A stretch of 64,000 nucleotides of DNA from UBA4427 sp046351135 (GTDB lineage: Bacteria; Myxococcota_A; UBA9160; UBA4427): positions 186,001 through 250,000 of the forward strand of contig JAXLZA010000009.1 of the NCBI GenBank assembly GCA_046351135.1, written 5' to 3'. The notes under the pieces were generated by a model that ran no database searches, was not told where the DNA came from, and worked only from the letters and a program-made list of their open reading frames with translations. A program made the translations under genes and the position numbers. Below, piece by piece: positions 48,432 through 61,915 of the stretch; positions within the stretch are counted from its first letter, which is position 1; every line of letters begins with the position of its first letter.

Positions 48432-49349
48432 ATGAGAAGGTCGTGCCGATCCCGCTTCGCGGTAGCCCGGCGGTCCATCCGCACCGCCGCGCTCGCGCTC
48501 GCCGTCGCGCTCTCGCCGCTGTCGTGGGTCGCCTGCTCGCCCGAGCAGCCCGAGTCGGCGCGGCCAGTCCCGGACGCACCGCCTGCGGCGATTGCGCAGG
48601 CCGGGACGGCGGCGGCGGCGGCGGCGGCGAAGCCCGATTCCGCCTCGCCGGAGCCCGCGATCGAATCGCGCGATCTCGCGCTCGCAGGCCGCCGCCTCCA
48701 CGTGCTCGTCGCCGGACCCGAAGCGGCGACGCGCTCGGTGCTCCTGCTCCACGGCGCGCGCTTCGACGGCGGAACCTGGCGCGCGCTCGGGACGCTCGCC
48801 CTCCTCGCGGAGCGGGGCGAGCGCGTCGTCGCGGTCGATCTTCCCGGCTTCGGCCGATCGGAGACGAGCCCGCTCGCCGAGGGCGAGCAGCTCGCGGCGC
48901 TGCTGCCGCTGCTCGAGCGCGAGGCCGGGCTCGTGCGACCGGTCGTCGTCGCGCCGTCGATGAGCGGCCGCGTCGTGTTCCCGTTTCTCGCGGCGCACGA
49001 TGCGGCGTCGGGTGCCCCGCCGATCGCGGGCCTCGTCGCGCTCGCGCCGGTCGGCATTCCGCAGTTCGAGACGGCGCTCGCCACGCTGCGGCTGCCGACC
49101 CTGATCGTCTGGGGGAGCGCGGATCGCGTCGTCCCGGTCGCCCTCGGCGAGCGGATGCATGCGCTCGTCGCCGGCAGCCGGCTCGAGATCCTCGCGGGCG
49201 CGGGCCACCCGAGCTACCTCGAGCAGCCCGACGCCTTCCACGCGGCGCTCGTCGCGTTCCTGAACGGGCTCGCGCGGGACGCGCCGCGCGCGCCCGACGG
49301 CCCCGCGCCTAGCCCTGCTTCGCCGTCGTCTTCGGCTCGTCGACCTTGA
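48432..49349 (+). CDS. ABHD14-like alpha/beta hydrolase lipoprotein
   Basis: A 305-residue protein with a lipoprotein signal ending LSPLSWVACSPEQ (Cys about 35) and an Ala-rich linker (to about 75). The hydrolase domain has the oxyanion LLLHGARFDGGTWRALG (about 103-119), VVAVDLPGFGRS, the nucleophile elbow VVVAPSMSGRVVFPFL (Ser about 180), WGSADRVVPVA (Asp) and LAGAGHPSYLEQP (His). The S-M-S-G elbow and LDLPGF-type strand match CIB1/ABHD14 proteins. The C-terminal 40 bases overlap mlaC on the other strand. Substrate unknown. Confidence 0.88.
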   Translation: MRRSCRSRFAVARRSIRTAALALAVALSPLSWVACSPEQPESARPVPDAPPAAIAQAGTAAAAAAAKPDSASPEPAIESRDLALAGRRLHVLVAGPEAATRSVLLLHGARFDGGTWRALGTLALLAERGERVVAVDLPGFGRSETSPLAEGEQLAALLPLLEREAGLVRPVVVAPSMSGRVVFPFLAAHDAASGAPPIAGLVALAPVGIPQFETALATLRLPTLIVWGSADRVVPVALGERMHALVAGSRLEILAGAGHPSYLEQPDAFHAALVAFLNGLARDAPRAPDGPAPSPASPSSSARRP

Positions 49350-50061
49350 AGTTCTTGTCCCGCAGCTTCGCCAGCAGGTCGTCGATCGTCCCGGTGTTCA
49401 GGACCTCCTGGAACTGCGAGCGGTAGTTCGAGACGAGCGAGACGCCCTCGATCACGACGTCGATGATGCGCCAGTCGTTCGCCTGCTTGCGCAGCCGATA
49501 CGAGACCTCGGCCCCGTCGAACTGGCCGCCGACGATGCGCGTCTTGACCGTCACGTCGTTGCGCTGCTCGAGCTGGGCGGCGTAGACGTCGACGCGCTCC
49601 TGGTCGTAGCGGTCGAGGCGCGTGCCGTAGGTGTGCGAGAGGTGGCGCTTGAACTCGCGCACGAAGGTCGTGCGCTGCTCGGTCGAGAGCTTGCGCCAGT
49701 TCCGGGCGAGCACGAGCTTCGACATCGTCGTGAAGTCGAAGAGCTCGTAGGCGATGGCCTCGATCTCCTTCACGCGCTTCTCGGCGGGATCATCTTTGCG
49801 GGCGAGGATCGCGACGATCTTCACCGCCGTCTCGTCGATCAGCTTGCGCGGCGCCTCGGTCAGCGCGGCGTTCGCCGGGGCCTTCGCCGCCGCGGCGGCC
49901 TGGGCGAGCGCCGGCATCGGCAGCGCCGGAACCAGGGCCGCCCCGACGAAGGCGAGCGACACCCCGGCGACGAGGCGCACGGCCCGACGGCGAAGTCCGA
50001 TCGCTCTCCGCCCGAGCGCCGCCGCGCGGGGCGTACACCGCCCGGCTGTGTCCGTCTCCAT
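49309..50061 (-). CDS. mlaC: MlaC-like phospholipid-binding periplasmic protein
   Basis: Periplasmic carrier that shuttles phospholipids between the MlaFED complex and MlaA. The 250-residue product has a basic N-region and signal (GVSLAFVGAALVPALPMPALA, core GAALVPALPMPALAQ) then the MlaC/Ttg2D domain: IEAIAYELFDFTTMSKLVLA (about 95-114), NWRKLSTEQRTTFVREFKRH, and WRIIDVVIEGVSLVSNYRSQ (about 195-214). GTIDDLLAKLRDKN closes it. ATG 50061 is conservative; ATG 50100 is in frame, overlaps the end of mlaA and could be the true coupled start. It is last in the mla operon and overlaps the ABHD14-like gene tail by 41 bases. Confidence 0.9.
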   Translation of the reverse strand: METDTAGRCTPRAAALGRRAIGLRRRAVRLVAGVSLAFVGAALVPALPMPALAQAAAAAKAPANAALTEAPRKLIDETAVKIVAILARKDDPAEKRVKEIEAIAYELFDFTTMSKLVLARNWRKLSTEQRTTFVREFKRHLSHTYGTRLDRYDQERVDVYAAQLEQRNDVTVKTRIVGGQFDGAEVSYRLRKQANDWRIIDVVIEGVSLVSNYRSQFQEVLNTGTIDDLLAKLRDKNFKVDEPKTTAKQG

Positions 50062-50086
50062 GAACCGTCCCGTCCGCCCGATCGAA

Positions 50087-51067
50087 TCAGTCTTCGCCAT
50101 CGCCTTCGTCGCCTCCCGTCGCGTCGTCTTCCGAGGGACCGGCGGCCGCGTCCGGCTCCGGATCTCCCTCGTCCAATGCATCCGAAGCCGCATCCGGATC
50201 GCCGGTCCCGCCGGCCCCGTCCTCGAGGTCGAGGTCGTAGCTCTCCTCGTCCCCGTCCTCCTCGTCGAACTCGTAGAGGTCTTCGTCGACGGCGGCTGCG
50301 GTGTCCGTCGAGTCGAGGACCCGGGCCTGCCGGTTCGAGAGATAGGCGTTGCGGACGAAGGCGTAGTAGTCGAAGGCGTCCTTCCGGGAGCTCTCGATCT
50401 CCTCGAGATAGATCGCGCGGAGGTTGAGCATCCGGTATGCGTAGCTTCCGATCGAGGCCCCGGTCGTCTCCCAGGTCGACAGTCCGACGACGTCGAACCA
50501 GAAGAAGTTCATGTACGCGTAGGCGCCGGCGGTCGTATCGGCAATCTCGCCGAAGCCGTCGCGCAGCGTGTAGGGCCCGAGGATCGGAACGACCAGGTAG
50601 GGCCCCGGCGGGACGCCCCACCGACCCAGCGTCTGCCCGAAGTCCTCGTCGTTGTCCGGAATCCCGACCCGCGAGGCGACGTCGATGAAGCCGGCGAGGC
50701 CGAGGGTCGTATTGAAGAAGAAGCGCGCCACGTCCTCGACGACCCGGACGGGCTTCGCCTGCAGGATCTCGTTCGCGATGACGATCGGCATCTCGAGGTT
50801 GTGGTAGAAGTTCCGGACGCCTTCCTGGACGAGGCCCGGCACGACGAAGTCGTAGGCCTTCGCGACCGGCTCGAGGGCATAGCGATCGAGACCTTCGTTG
50901 AAGGCGAAGATCCCGCGGTTCATCTTCTCGAGCGGATCCGGCCGCTCGGGCGTCGCACACCCCGCCGCCGCGAGCACGAGCAGGCCGAGCGCGACGAGCA
51001 CGGCCCGGGCGCGCCGGTCGTCCCGCCGGCCCTCTCGCCGGAAACAGGCGCGCGACGCTGCGATCAA
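50087..51067 (-). CDS. mlaA: MlaA outer-membrane lipoprotein
   Basis: Outer-membrane lipoprotein that removes phospholipids from the outer leaflet with porins. It begins at TTG 51067, overlapping the mlaD stop by two bases, and has a basic N-region, hydrophobic run ALLVALGLLVLAAAGC and lipobox Cys about 37. MlaA motifs: DPLEKMNRGIFAFNEGLDRY (about 44-63), NFYHNLEMPIVIANEILQ, LGLAGFIDVASRVGIP, EDFGQTLGRWGVPPGPYLVV and LGPYTLRDGFGEI. The C-terminal 75 residues are a very acidic Asp/Glu/Gly/Ala tail (YEFDEEDGDEESYDLDLEDG) that ordinary MlaA lacks. It is fourth in the mla operon, a place for MlaA that differs from E. coli. Confidence 0.92.
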   Translation of the reverse strand: MIAASRACFRREGRRDDRRARAVLVALGLLVLAAAGCATPERPDPLEKMNRGIFAFNEGLDRYALEPVAKAYDFVVPGLVQEGVRNFYHNLEMPIVIANEILQAKPVRVVEDVARFFFNTTLGLAGFIDVASRVGIPDNDEDFGQTLGRWGVPPGPYLVVPILGPYTLRDGFGEIADTTAGAYAYMNFFWFDVVGLSTWETTGASIGSYAYRMLNLRAIYLEEIESSRKDAFDYYAFVRNAYLSNRQARVLDSTDTAAAVDEDLYEFDEEDGDEESYDLDLEDGAGGTGDPDAASDALDEGDPEPDAAAGPSEDDATGGDEGDGED

Positions 51068-51519
51068 TCCGACACGCCCGCGTTGTGGATGAAGTGACCG
51101 ACGAGCTTGTCGATCGAGAAGGCGCTCTCGGTGAACTCGAAGGCCTCGCCGTCGGCGAGGTTCGCGTCCTCGGCGCCGAGCTCGACCGAGATGAACTGAT
51201 CGCCGAGCAGCCCCGCCGTCCGGATCGCCGCGGTCGAGTCGGTCGAGATCGCGACGTCCGCGTCGACGTCGAGGGTGACCTTGGGGCGGCTGTCCGCGTC
51301 GAGGCCGATCGCCGAGACCTGGCCGATCTTGACGCCGCCGATCCGCACCGGCGCCCGGACCGAGAGGCCCCCGATGTCGTCGAAGGTCGCGGAGAGGTGG
51401 ATCCGCTTCGCCGCGCCGAAGTCGATCCCACCGACCTGCAGCGACAGGTAGGCGAGCGTCGCGAGCCCCACGAGCACGAAGAGCCCGACGATCACGTCCC
51501 GCGTCGCATGATTCTGCAT
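51064..51519 (-). CDS. mlaD: MlaD-type MCE-domain protein
   Basis: Inner-membrane anchored MCE protein (151 residues) that forms the hexameric ring of the Mla lipid transporter. It has an N-terminal helix VIVGLFVLVGLATLAYLSLQ (about 9-28) and one MCE domain: IHLSATFDDIGGLSVRAPVR (about 39-58), IGGVKIGQVSAIGLD, DSTAAIRTAGLLGDQFISVE and ESAFSIDKLVGHF. ATG 51519 has AAGGA upstream. The length suits single-domain MlaD. It overlaps mlaA. Confidence 0.93.
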   Translation of the reverse strand: MQNHATRDVIVGLFVLVGLATLAYLSLQVGGIDFGAAKRIHLSATFDDIGGLSVRAPVRIGGVKIGQVSAIGLDADSRPKVTLDVDADVAISTDSTAAIRTAGLLGDQFISVELGAEDANLADGEAFEFTESAFSIDKLVGHFIHNAGVSD

Positions 51520-51578
51520 CTCATCGTCCTTTCGTTCCGCTTCGATCCCGCGCCGCGCCGGCCCGATCCCCGCCCCGC

Positions 51579-52364
51579 CTACACGCCCCAGAGCGCCGTG
51601 ATGACGTAGTCGGCCAGCAGGATGCAGACCGAGGCCGTCACCACGGTCGAGGTCGTCGCGCGTGCGACGCCGGCGGCGTCCGGTGCGCACGAGTGACCTT
51701 TGTAGGTCGAGATCAGGCCGAGCAGGAGCCCGAAGATCAAGCTCTTGAGCAGGCTCTGGCCCACGTCGTCGCCGAAGAGCACCGCGTCCTCGAGGCCCGA
51801 GAGATAGACGCCGCCGTCGAGGCCCTGGCGCCAGACGCCGACGCCGTAGGCGCCGGCGATCGCGAAGCAGATGAAGAGGCCGTTCAGGAGCGGCATCGCG
51901 CAGGTGATCGCGAGCGCCCGCGGCAGGGCCACGAAGTGGACCGGATCGATCGCCATCATGCGCAGGCCGTCGAGCTGCTCGGTCGACTTCATGGCTCCGA
52001 TCTCGGCGGTGATCGCCGAGCCCGCGCGGCCGGTCACGAGGAGCCCGGTGAGCACCGGCCCGAGCTCGCGCACGAGCGAGAGACCGACCACCGCGCCGAG
52101 CCCCTCCTCGGCGCCGAAGCGGGTCAGCGTCGTGTGGAGCTGGAGGCCGAGGACCATGCCGACGGTGAAGCCCGAGAGGCAGATCAGCGCGACCGAGAGC
52201 ACGCCTGCGTCGAAGAGCGCGCTCACGAAGAAGCCGAAGCGCGTCGGCCGCAGCGGGATGGCGGAGACGAGATGGCCACCGAAGCGCGCGACGCGACCGA
52301 GGCCCTGGATCTGGGCGAGGGTCGACGCGCCCAGGTCGGCGATCCAGCCGATCAACCGGTTCAT
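51579..52364 (-). CDS. mlaE: MlaE permease
   Basis: Integral-membrane permease of the MlaFEDB complex (261 residues, five or six hydrophobic segments). MlaE signatures are VGMVLGLQLHTTLTRFGAEE (about 69-88), SLVRELGPVLTGLLVTGRAG (about 95-114, the EAA-like loop contacting the ATPase) and GAMKSTEQLDGLRMMAIDP. It begins at ATG 52364 and overlaps the mlaF stop as ATGA. The signal-like N-terminus is amphipathic and not cleaved. Confidence 0.94.
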   Translation of the reverse strand: MNRLIGWIADLGASTLAQIQGLGRVARFGGHLVSAIPLRPTRFGFFVSALFDAGVLSVALICLSGFTVGMVLGLQLHTTLTRFGAEEGLGAVVGLSLVRELGPVLTGLLVTGRAGSAITAEIGAMKSTEQLDGLRMMAIDPVHFVALPRALAITCAMPLLNGLFICFAIAGAYGVGVWRQGLDGGVYLSGLEDAVLFGDDVGQSLLKSLIFGLLLGLISTYKGHSCAPDAAGVARATTSTVVTASVCILLADYVITALWGV

Positions 52365-53269
52365 GCGCCCTCCCGGGCCCGCAGCTCGTGGAGCCGCGCG
52401 AGGTAGCTGCGACCGTCCTCGCCGAGGAAGTCGGTGACTTCGGGGTCGGAGCTGCTCGCGAGGGCCTCTGGGGAGCCGGCGATGCAGGTCCCGCGGCGCA
52501 GCAGGATCATCTGGTTCGCCATGCGGAGCGACGACGCCATGTGATGCGAGGTGACGACGATCGTGAGGCCGAGGGTCCGGTTGAGCTCGACGAGCAGGTC
52601 CTCGATGCGCGAGACGTTGATCGGATCGAGCCCCGAGAAGGGCTCGTCGCAGAGCAGGATCTCGGGCTCCATCACGATCGCCCGCGCGAACGCGACGCGG
52701 CGCAGCATGCCGCCGGAGAGCTCCCGCGGCAGCAGCCCCTCGACCCCGTCGAGGCCGACCGACTTGAGCACCCGGGCGACGCGGGTCGCGATCTCGGGCC
52801 AGGACTGGCGCAGATGCTCGCGCAGCGGGAGCCCGACGTTCTCGAGCACCGTCATCGAGTCGAGCAGCGCGCCGTTCTGGAAGAGCATGCCGATCTGCTT
52901 GCGGATCTCGCCGAGCTCGCGCTCGCTCTTCTCGGAGAGCAGGTTGCCGGCGACGCGGACCTCTCCCGAGTCCGGGCGCTGCAGCCCGCCGATCATGCGC
53001 AGGAGCGTGCTCTTGCCGGTCCCGCTGCCGCCGAGGAGCAGATGGATCTCGCCCTTGCGCATGCGACAGGACAGGCCGTCGAAGACCTTGCGCTTGCCGA
53101 AGGCGAGGCGCAGGTCGCGCAGCTCGATGAAGCGGTCCGCCGCGCCCCCCGCCTCGGCGGACGATCCGGCGACGTCGGGTCGAGCGTCCGCGGGCCGCGA
53201 GGGCGCTGCGCGATCGGACGCTTCGGCGGGGCGTTCCAGGTTCGATCCTCCGACGCAGGGTCGTCGCAT
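52361..53269 (-). CDS. mlaF: MlaF ABC-transporter ATPase
   Basis: ATPase of the phospholipid transporter. It has the Walker A LLGGSGTGKSTLLRMIGGLQ (about 78-97), the Q-loop QIGMLFQNGALLDSM, signature LSGGMLRRVAFARAI (about 186-200), Walker B EILLCDEPFSGLDP and the TSHHMASS switch. The start is unsure: ATG 53269 gives a 40-residue disordered lead, the conserved domain starting RFIELRDLRLAFGKRK. It leads mlaFEDAC. MlaB (STAS), which supports MlaFE in E. coli, is absent from the operon. Confidence 0.92.
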   Translation of the reverse strand: MRRPCVGGSNLERPAEASDRAAPSRPADARPDVAGSSAEAGGAADRFIELRDLRLAFGKRKVFDGLSCRMRKGEIHLLLGGSGTGKSTLLRMIGGLQRPDSGEVRVAGNLLSEKSERELGEIRKQIGMLFQNGALLDSMTVLENVGLPLREHLRQSWPEIATRVARVLKSVGLDGVEGLLPRELSGGMLRRVAFARAIVMEPEILLCDEPFSGLDPINVSRIEDLLVELNRTLGLTIVVTSHHMASSLRMANQMILLRRGTCIAGSPEALASSSDPEVTDFLGEDGRSYLARLHELRAREGA

Positions 53270-53359
53270 GGGCGAATGGGGCCCGATCCGCACGGATGGG
53301 ACCCCACGCCTCGCGCGATCGGCCTACATTAACCCAAAGCCACCGCAGGGACCGCACGC

Positions 53360-54187
53360 ATGCGCTTCGGAATCTCGCTTCGAACGATGGGGCAGGCCGC
53401 GACGCGCGACGTCCTGCGCGCGAGCGCGGGGCTCGGCGAAGCCGCTGGGCTCGACACCCTCTGGATCCCGGATCACATCGCGATCCCGCCCGACGACGCG
53501 GAGGGCTCCGACGGCCGCTACCTCGACCCCCTCGCGTCGCTCGCCTGGCTCGCCGCCGCGACCGAACGGATCCGCCTCGGCACCGCGGTCCTGATCCTCC
53601 CCTATCGCCCGGCGCTCCCGACGGCGAAGGCCATCGCGACGATCCAGGAGCTCTCGGGCGGGCGACTCGAGCTCGGCGTCGGCGTCGGGTGGATGGAGGC
53701 GGAGTTCAGGGCGGTCGGGGTCGACCGACGGGACCGGGGACGCATCGCCGACGAGGGGCTCGCCTTCCTGCACGCAGCGTTCGACGGCCCCGGCGACCGG
53801 GCGGTTTCGAACGGCCAGGCCTTCCTGTTCCGGCCGAATCCCCGGAAGCCGCGGATCTGGATCGGTGGCTCGGCCCCCCACGCCCTCACCCGTGCGGCGC
53901 GCTTCGGCGACGGCTGGATGCCGATGACCGACGACCCGGAGAAGCTCCGCGAGCCGATCGCCGAGCTCGCGCGGCTCTTTGCCGAGGCGGGCCGCGGGAA
54001 GCCCGAAGTCGCCGTCTTCGCCGGTCTCGGCCGGCGCACCGCCGACGAGGAGCTCGAGCGCCTCGCGCAGCTCGAGGAGCTCGGCGTCGACGAGCTCATC
54101 CAGGGCGCGCGCTACGACGATCTCGACGGCTTCCGGCGCGCCCTCGACCCGCTGCTGGATCGACGCGACGCGTTCCGTTCCCGTTAG
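53360..54187 (+). CDS. LLM-class F420-dependent oxidoreductase (TIGR03619-like)
   Basis: A 275-residue luciferase-like protein: MRFGISLRTMGQAATRDVLR, LDTLWIPDHIAIP (about 32-44), the flavin loop RLELGVGVGWMEAEFRAVGV (about 102-121) and PRIWIGGSAPHALTRAARFG (about 167-186). It ends by 4 bases overlap with the convergent GNAT gene. It has the F420-type DHIA motif and no FMN-reductase partner. Substrate unknown. Overlap with neighbours suggests tight genome packing rather than function. Confidence 0.87.
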   Translation: MRFGISLRTMGQAATRDVLRASAGLGEAAGLDTLWIPDHIAIPPDDAEGSDGRYLDPLASLAWLAAATERIRLGTAVLILPYRPALPTAKAIATIQELSGGRLELGVGVGWMEAEFRAVGVDRRDRGRIADEGLAFLHAAFDGPGDRAVSNGQAFLFRPNPRKPRIWIGGSAPHALTRAARFGDGWMPMTDDPEKLREPIAELARLFAEAGRGKPEVAVFAGLGRRTADEELERLAQLEELGVDELIQGARYDDLDGFRRALDPLLDRRDAFRSR

Positions 54188-54935
54188 TCGATCTCCGGCG
54201 CGTCGGCGACGATGGGCCGGCCGGCCGTCATCGGCATGAAGCTCTCGAGCCTCCGACGCTGTCGCCCCTCGGCATCGAAGTTCCCGGGCGCGAGCCAGGC
54301 CTCGAAGGCGCCGCGAATCGCGGGCCACTCGTCGTCGACGATCGAGAACCAGGCGGTGTCCCGATTGCGGCCCTTCACGACCATGAGCTTGCGGAAGACG
54401 CCTTCGTAGCGGAAGCCGAGGCGCGTCGCGGCAGCGCGCGAGGGAGCGTTCAGGCGATCGCATTTCCATTCGTAGCGGCGATAGCCCCAGTCGTCGAAGA
54501 CGCGCCTCATCATGAGGAACATCGCTTCGGTCGACGCGATCGTCCGCTGCAGGGCGGGCGAATAGCTGAGATGGCCGATCTCGATCGAGCCGGTCGTCGG
54601 CGCGATGCGGAGATAGGCGGCGACCCCGATCGGCGCACGACTTCGCGGATCGACGATCGCGAAGAAGCACTCCTCGCTCGAGCGCTGCTTCTCCAGGAGC
54701 CAGTCCCGGTAGGCGTCGAGGGTCGGGAAGGGGCCGTAGGGCAGATAGGTCCAGTTCGCGCCCTGCGGATCCGCGGCGTAGGCGCGGAAGAGCGCTGCGG
54801 CGTGGCGATCCGTGTCGAGGGGCTCGAGACGACAATGGACGCCCTCGATCACCTCGCGGACCGGCGGCCGGGCGCCCGCCCAGCCGGAGACGGGCAGCCC
54901 GATGGGCTGCCCGTGCTCGTTCGATCGCGAGGCCA

Positions 54936-54936
<1 letters not shown>
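54184..54936 (-). CDS. GNAT-family N-acetyltransferase
   Basis: A 250-residue GNAT enzyme of the RimJ/RimL-like type. Motif regions: TLDAYRDWLLEKQRSSEECF, EIGHLSYSPALQRTIASTEA (motif A, about 119-138; the Q/R-x-x-G/A loop is weak but in place), YRRYEWKCDRLNAPSRAAAT and LGFRYEGVFRKLMVVKGR. ATG 54936 is the last base of the htpG TGA stop, so it is translationally coupled to htpG. The substrate is unknown; an N-terminal acetylase or small-molecule acetylase is possible. Confidence 0.87.
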
Positions 54937-56900
<1,964 letters not shown>

Positions 56901-57064
56901 GGGTCGGCTCTCCTGTCCGGACACGTCCGGGGGCGGACGGGTCCGGGCCCCCCGGCCGCTCGGCCGGATCTACGATGTCACTGTGGGCCCCGGGGCCGGC
57001 CCCGAGGCGCGGCCAACGTGGACACGCACCGGACCGGATCAACCCGCCGACCCGAACCGATTGA

Positions 57065-57084
57065 ATATCTGGATATGCAGATAT
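57065..57084. promoter_or_regulatory. A+T-rich palindrome upstream of metH
   Basis: ATATCTGGATATGCAGATAT has perfect 7-base arms (ATATCTG/CAGATAT) and a 6-base centre, set in the only A+T-rich stretch of a very G+C-rich region, 40 bases before metH. TTGAAT at 57061-57066 overlaps its left edge and may be a -35. ArsR-type methionine regulators (SahR/SamR) use A+T-rich palindromes of this kind, so it could be a methionine-cycle operator; the match is by general form only. Confidence 0.5.
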
Positions 57085-57123
57085 AGGGATGATACGCTGG
57101 GCCGCCAGCCACGGAGCCCCCCC

Positions 57124-60837
<3,714 letters not shown>

Positions 60838-60912
60838 TCTGCCACAATCGGCCCCCGATCGGCCGCGTCGCGACGTCTTTCGACGCCCGGCGCCGCCCGA
60901 GAGGGGGTCCCG

Positions 60913-61893
60913 ATGTCGTCTGCTCGTCGTCCGTTCGTGCTCGCCTCGCTCGCTCTCGCGGGCATCGCCGCGGGGTGTGCCTCGCCCTCGGCGCAGACTG
61001 CGGCCGACGACGCCGCTGCGAAGGCCTCGGCCGCCGCTTCGAGCGCGAGCAGCGCCGCCGCCTCGGCCGCCGACGCGGCGAAGGGCGCCGCGAGCGCGGT
61101 GACCGACGCTGCGGCCGACGTCGCCGCGGTCGCCGCGACCTCGAAGGCGGTGCTCGCCGCCTCGATCGCCGCCCATCGCAGCCCCGAGCACATCGCGCGC
61201 AACGTCTACCGCCATCCCGTCGAGACCCTCGCCTTCTTCGGCCTGCGCGACGACATGACCGTCGTCGAGGCCCTCCCCGGCGAGCTCTGGTACACCGAGA
61301 TCCTCGCCCCCGTCCTGCGCGAGAAGGGCCGGCTCGTCGCCGCGAGCTTCGACCCCGCGACCCCGAACATGGTCGACTACCAGAAGAAGGCCCACGAGCT
61401 CCTGCTCCGCCGCATCGCCGAGGAGCCCGCCGTCTTCGACCGGGTCGTCGTCGGCAAGCTGTCGCCCCCGACCGGCATCGACCTCGGCCCGCCCGGCTCC
61501 GCCGACCTGGTCGTCACCTTCCGCGCCACCCACGGCTGGCTGAACGGCGGCGTCGCGGACCAGATCTACGCGGCCTTCTTCACGGTGCTCAAGCCCGGCG
61601 GCATCCTCGGCATCGAGCAGCACCGCGCCGGCCCGAAGACGAACCTCGAGGCCTTCTCCGGCTACGTCCCGGAGGAGAAGGTCATCGCGATCGCCGAGAA
61701 GGCGGGCTTCGTTCTCGAGGCCCGCTCCGAGATCAACGCGAACCCGAAGGACACCGCCGACTGGTCGGCCGGCGTCTGGACGCTCCCGCCGACGCTCCGC
61801 CTCGGCGAGGTCGATCGCGCGAAGTACCTCGCGATCGGCGAGAGCGACCGCATGACGCTGCGCTTCCGGAAGCCTTCGGCCGCGAAGCCCTGA
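60913..61893 (+). CDS. Lipoprotein with COG4798 methyltransferase-like domain
   Basis: A 326-residue exported protein. It has a lipobox LAGIAAGCASP (Cys 22), an Ala/Ser/Asp-rich helical region (about 25-82) and a COG4798 domain: AHRSPEHIARNVYRHPVETL (about 86-105), MTVVEALPGELWYTEILAPV (SAM motif I position), GRLVAASFDPAT and FFTVLKPGGILGIEQHRAG. The usual motif I Gly-rich turn (GGG before WYTEIL) is GEL here, so SAM binding may be weak or lost. The Ala region would form a coiled coil or spacer from the membrane. It is followed by an unknown gene, 22 bases away. Confidence 0.82.
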   Translation: MSSARRPFVLASLALAGIAAGCASPSAQTAADDAAAKASAAASSASSAAASAADAAKGAASAVTDAAADVAAVAATSKAVLAASIAAHRSPEHIARNVYRHPVETLAFFGLRDDMTVVEALPGELWYTEILAPVLREKGRLVAASFDPATPNMVDYQKKAHELLLRRIAEEPAVFDRVVVGKLSPPTGIDLGPPGSADLVVTFRATHGWLNGGVADQIYAAFFTVLKPGGILGIEQHRAGPKTNLEAFSGYVPEEKVIAIAEKAGFVLEARSEINANPKDTADWSAGVWTLPPTLRLGEVDRAKYLAIGESDRMTLRFRKPSAAKP

Positions 61894-61915
61894 CGAGAGG
61901 CCCTGACGAGAGACC

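Noticed and set aside
53240..53260. GGTTCGATCC, a tRNA T-loop-like string
   Set aside because: No acceptor stem, D-arm or anticodon arm could be built around it; chance match upstream of mlaF.
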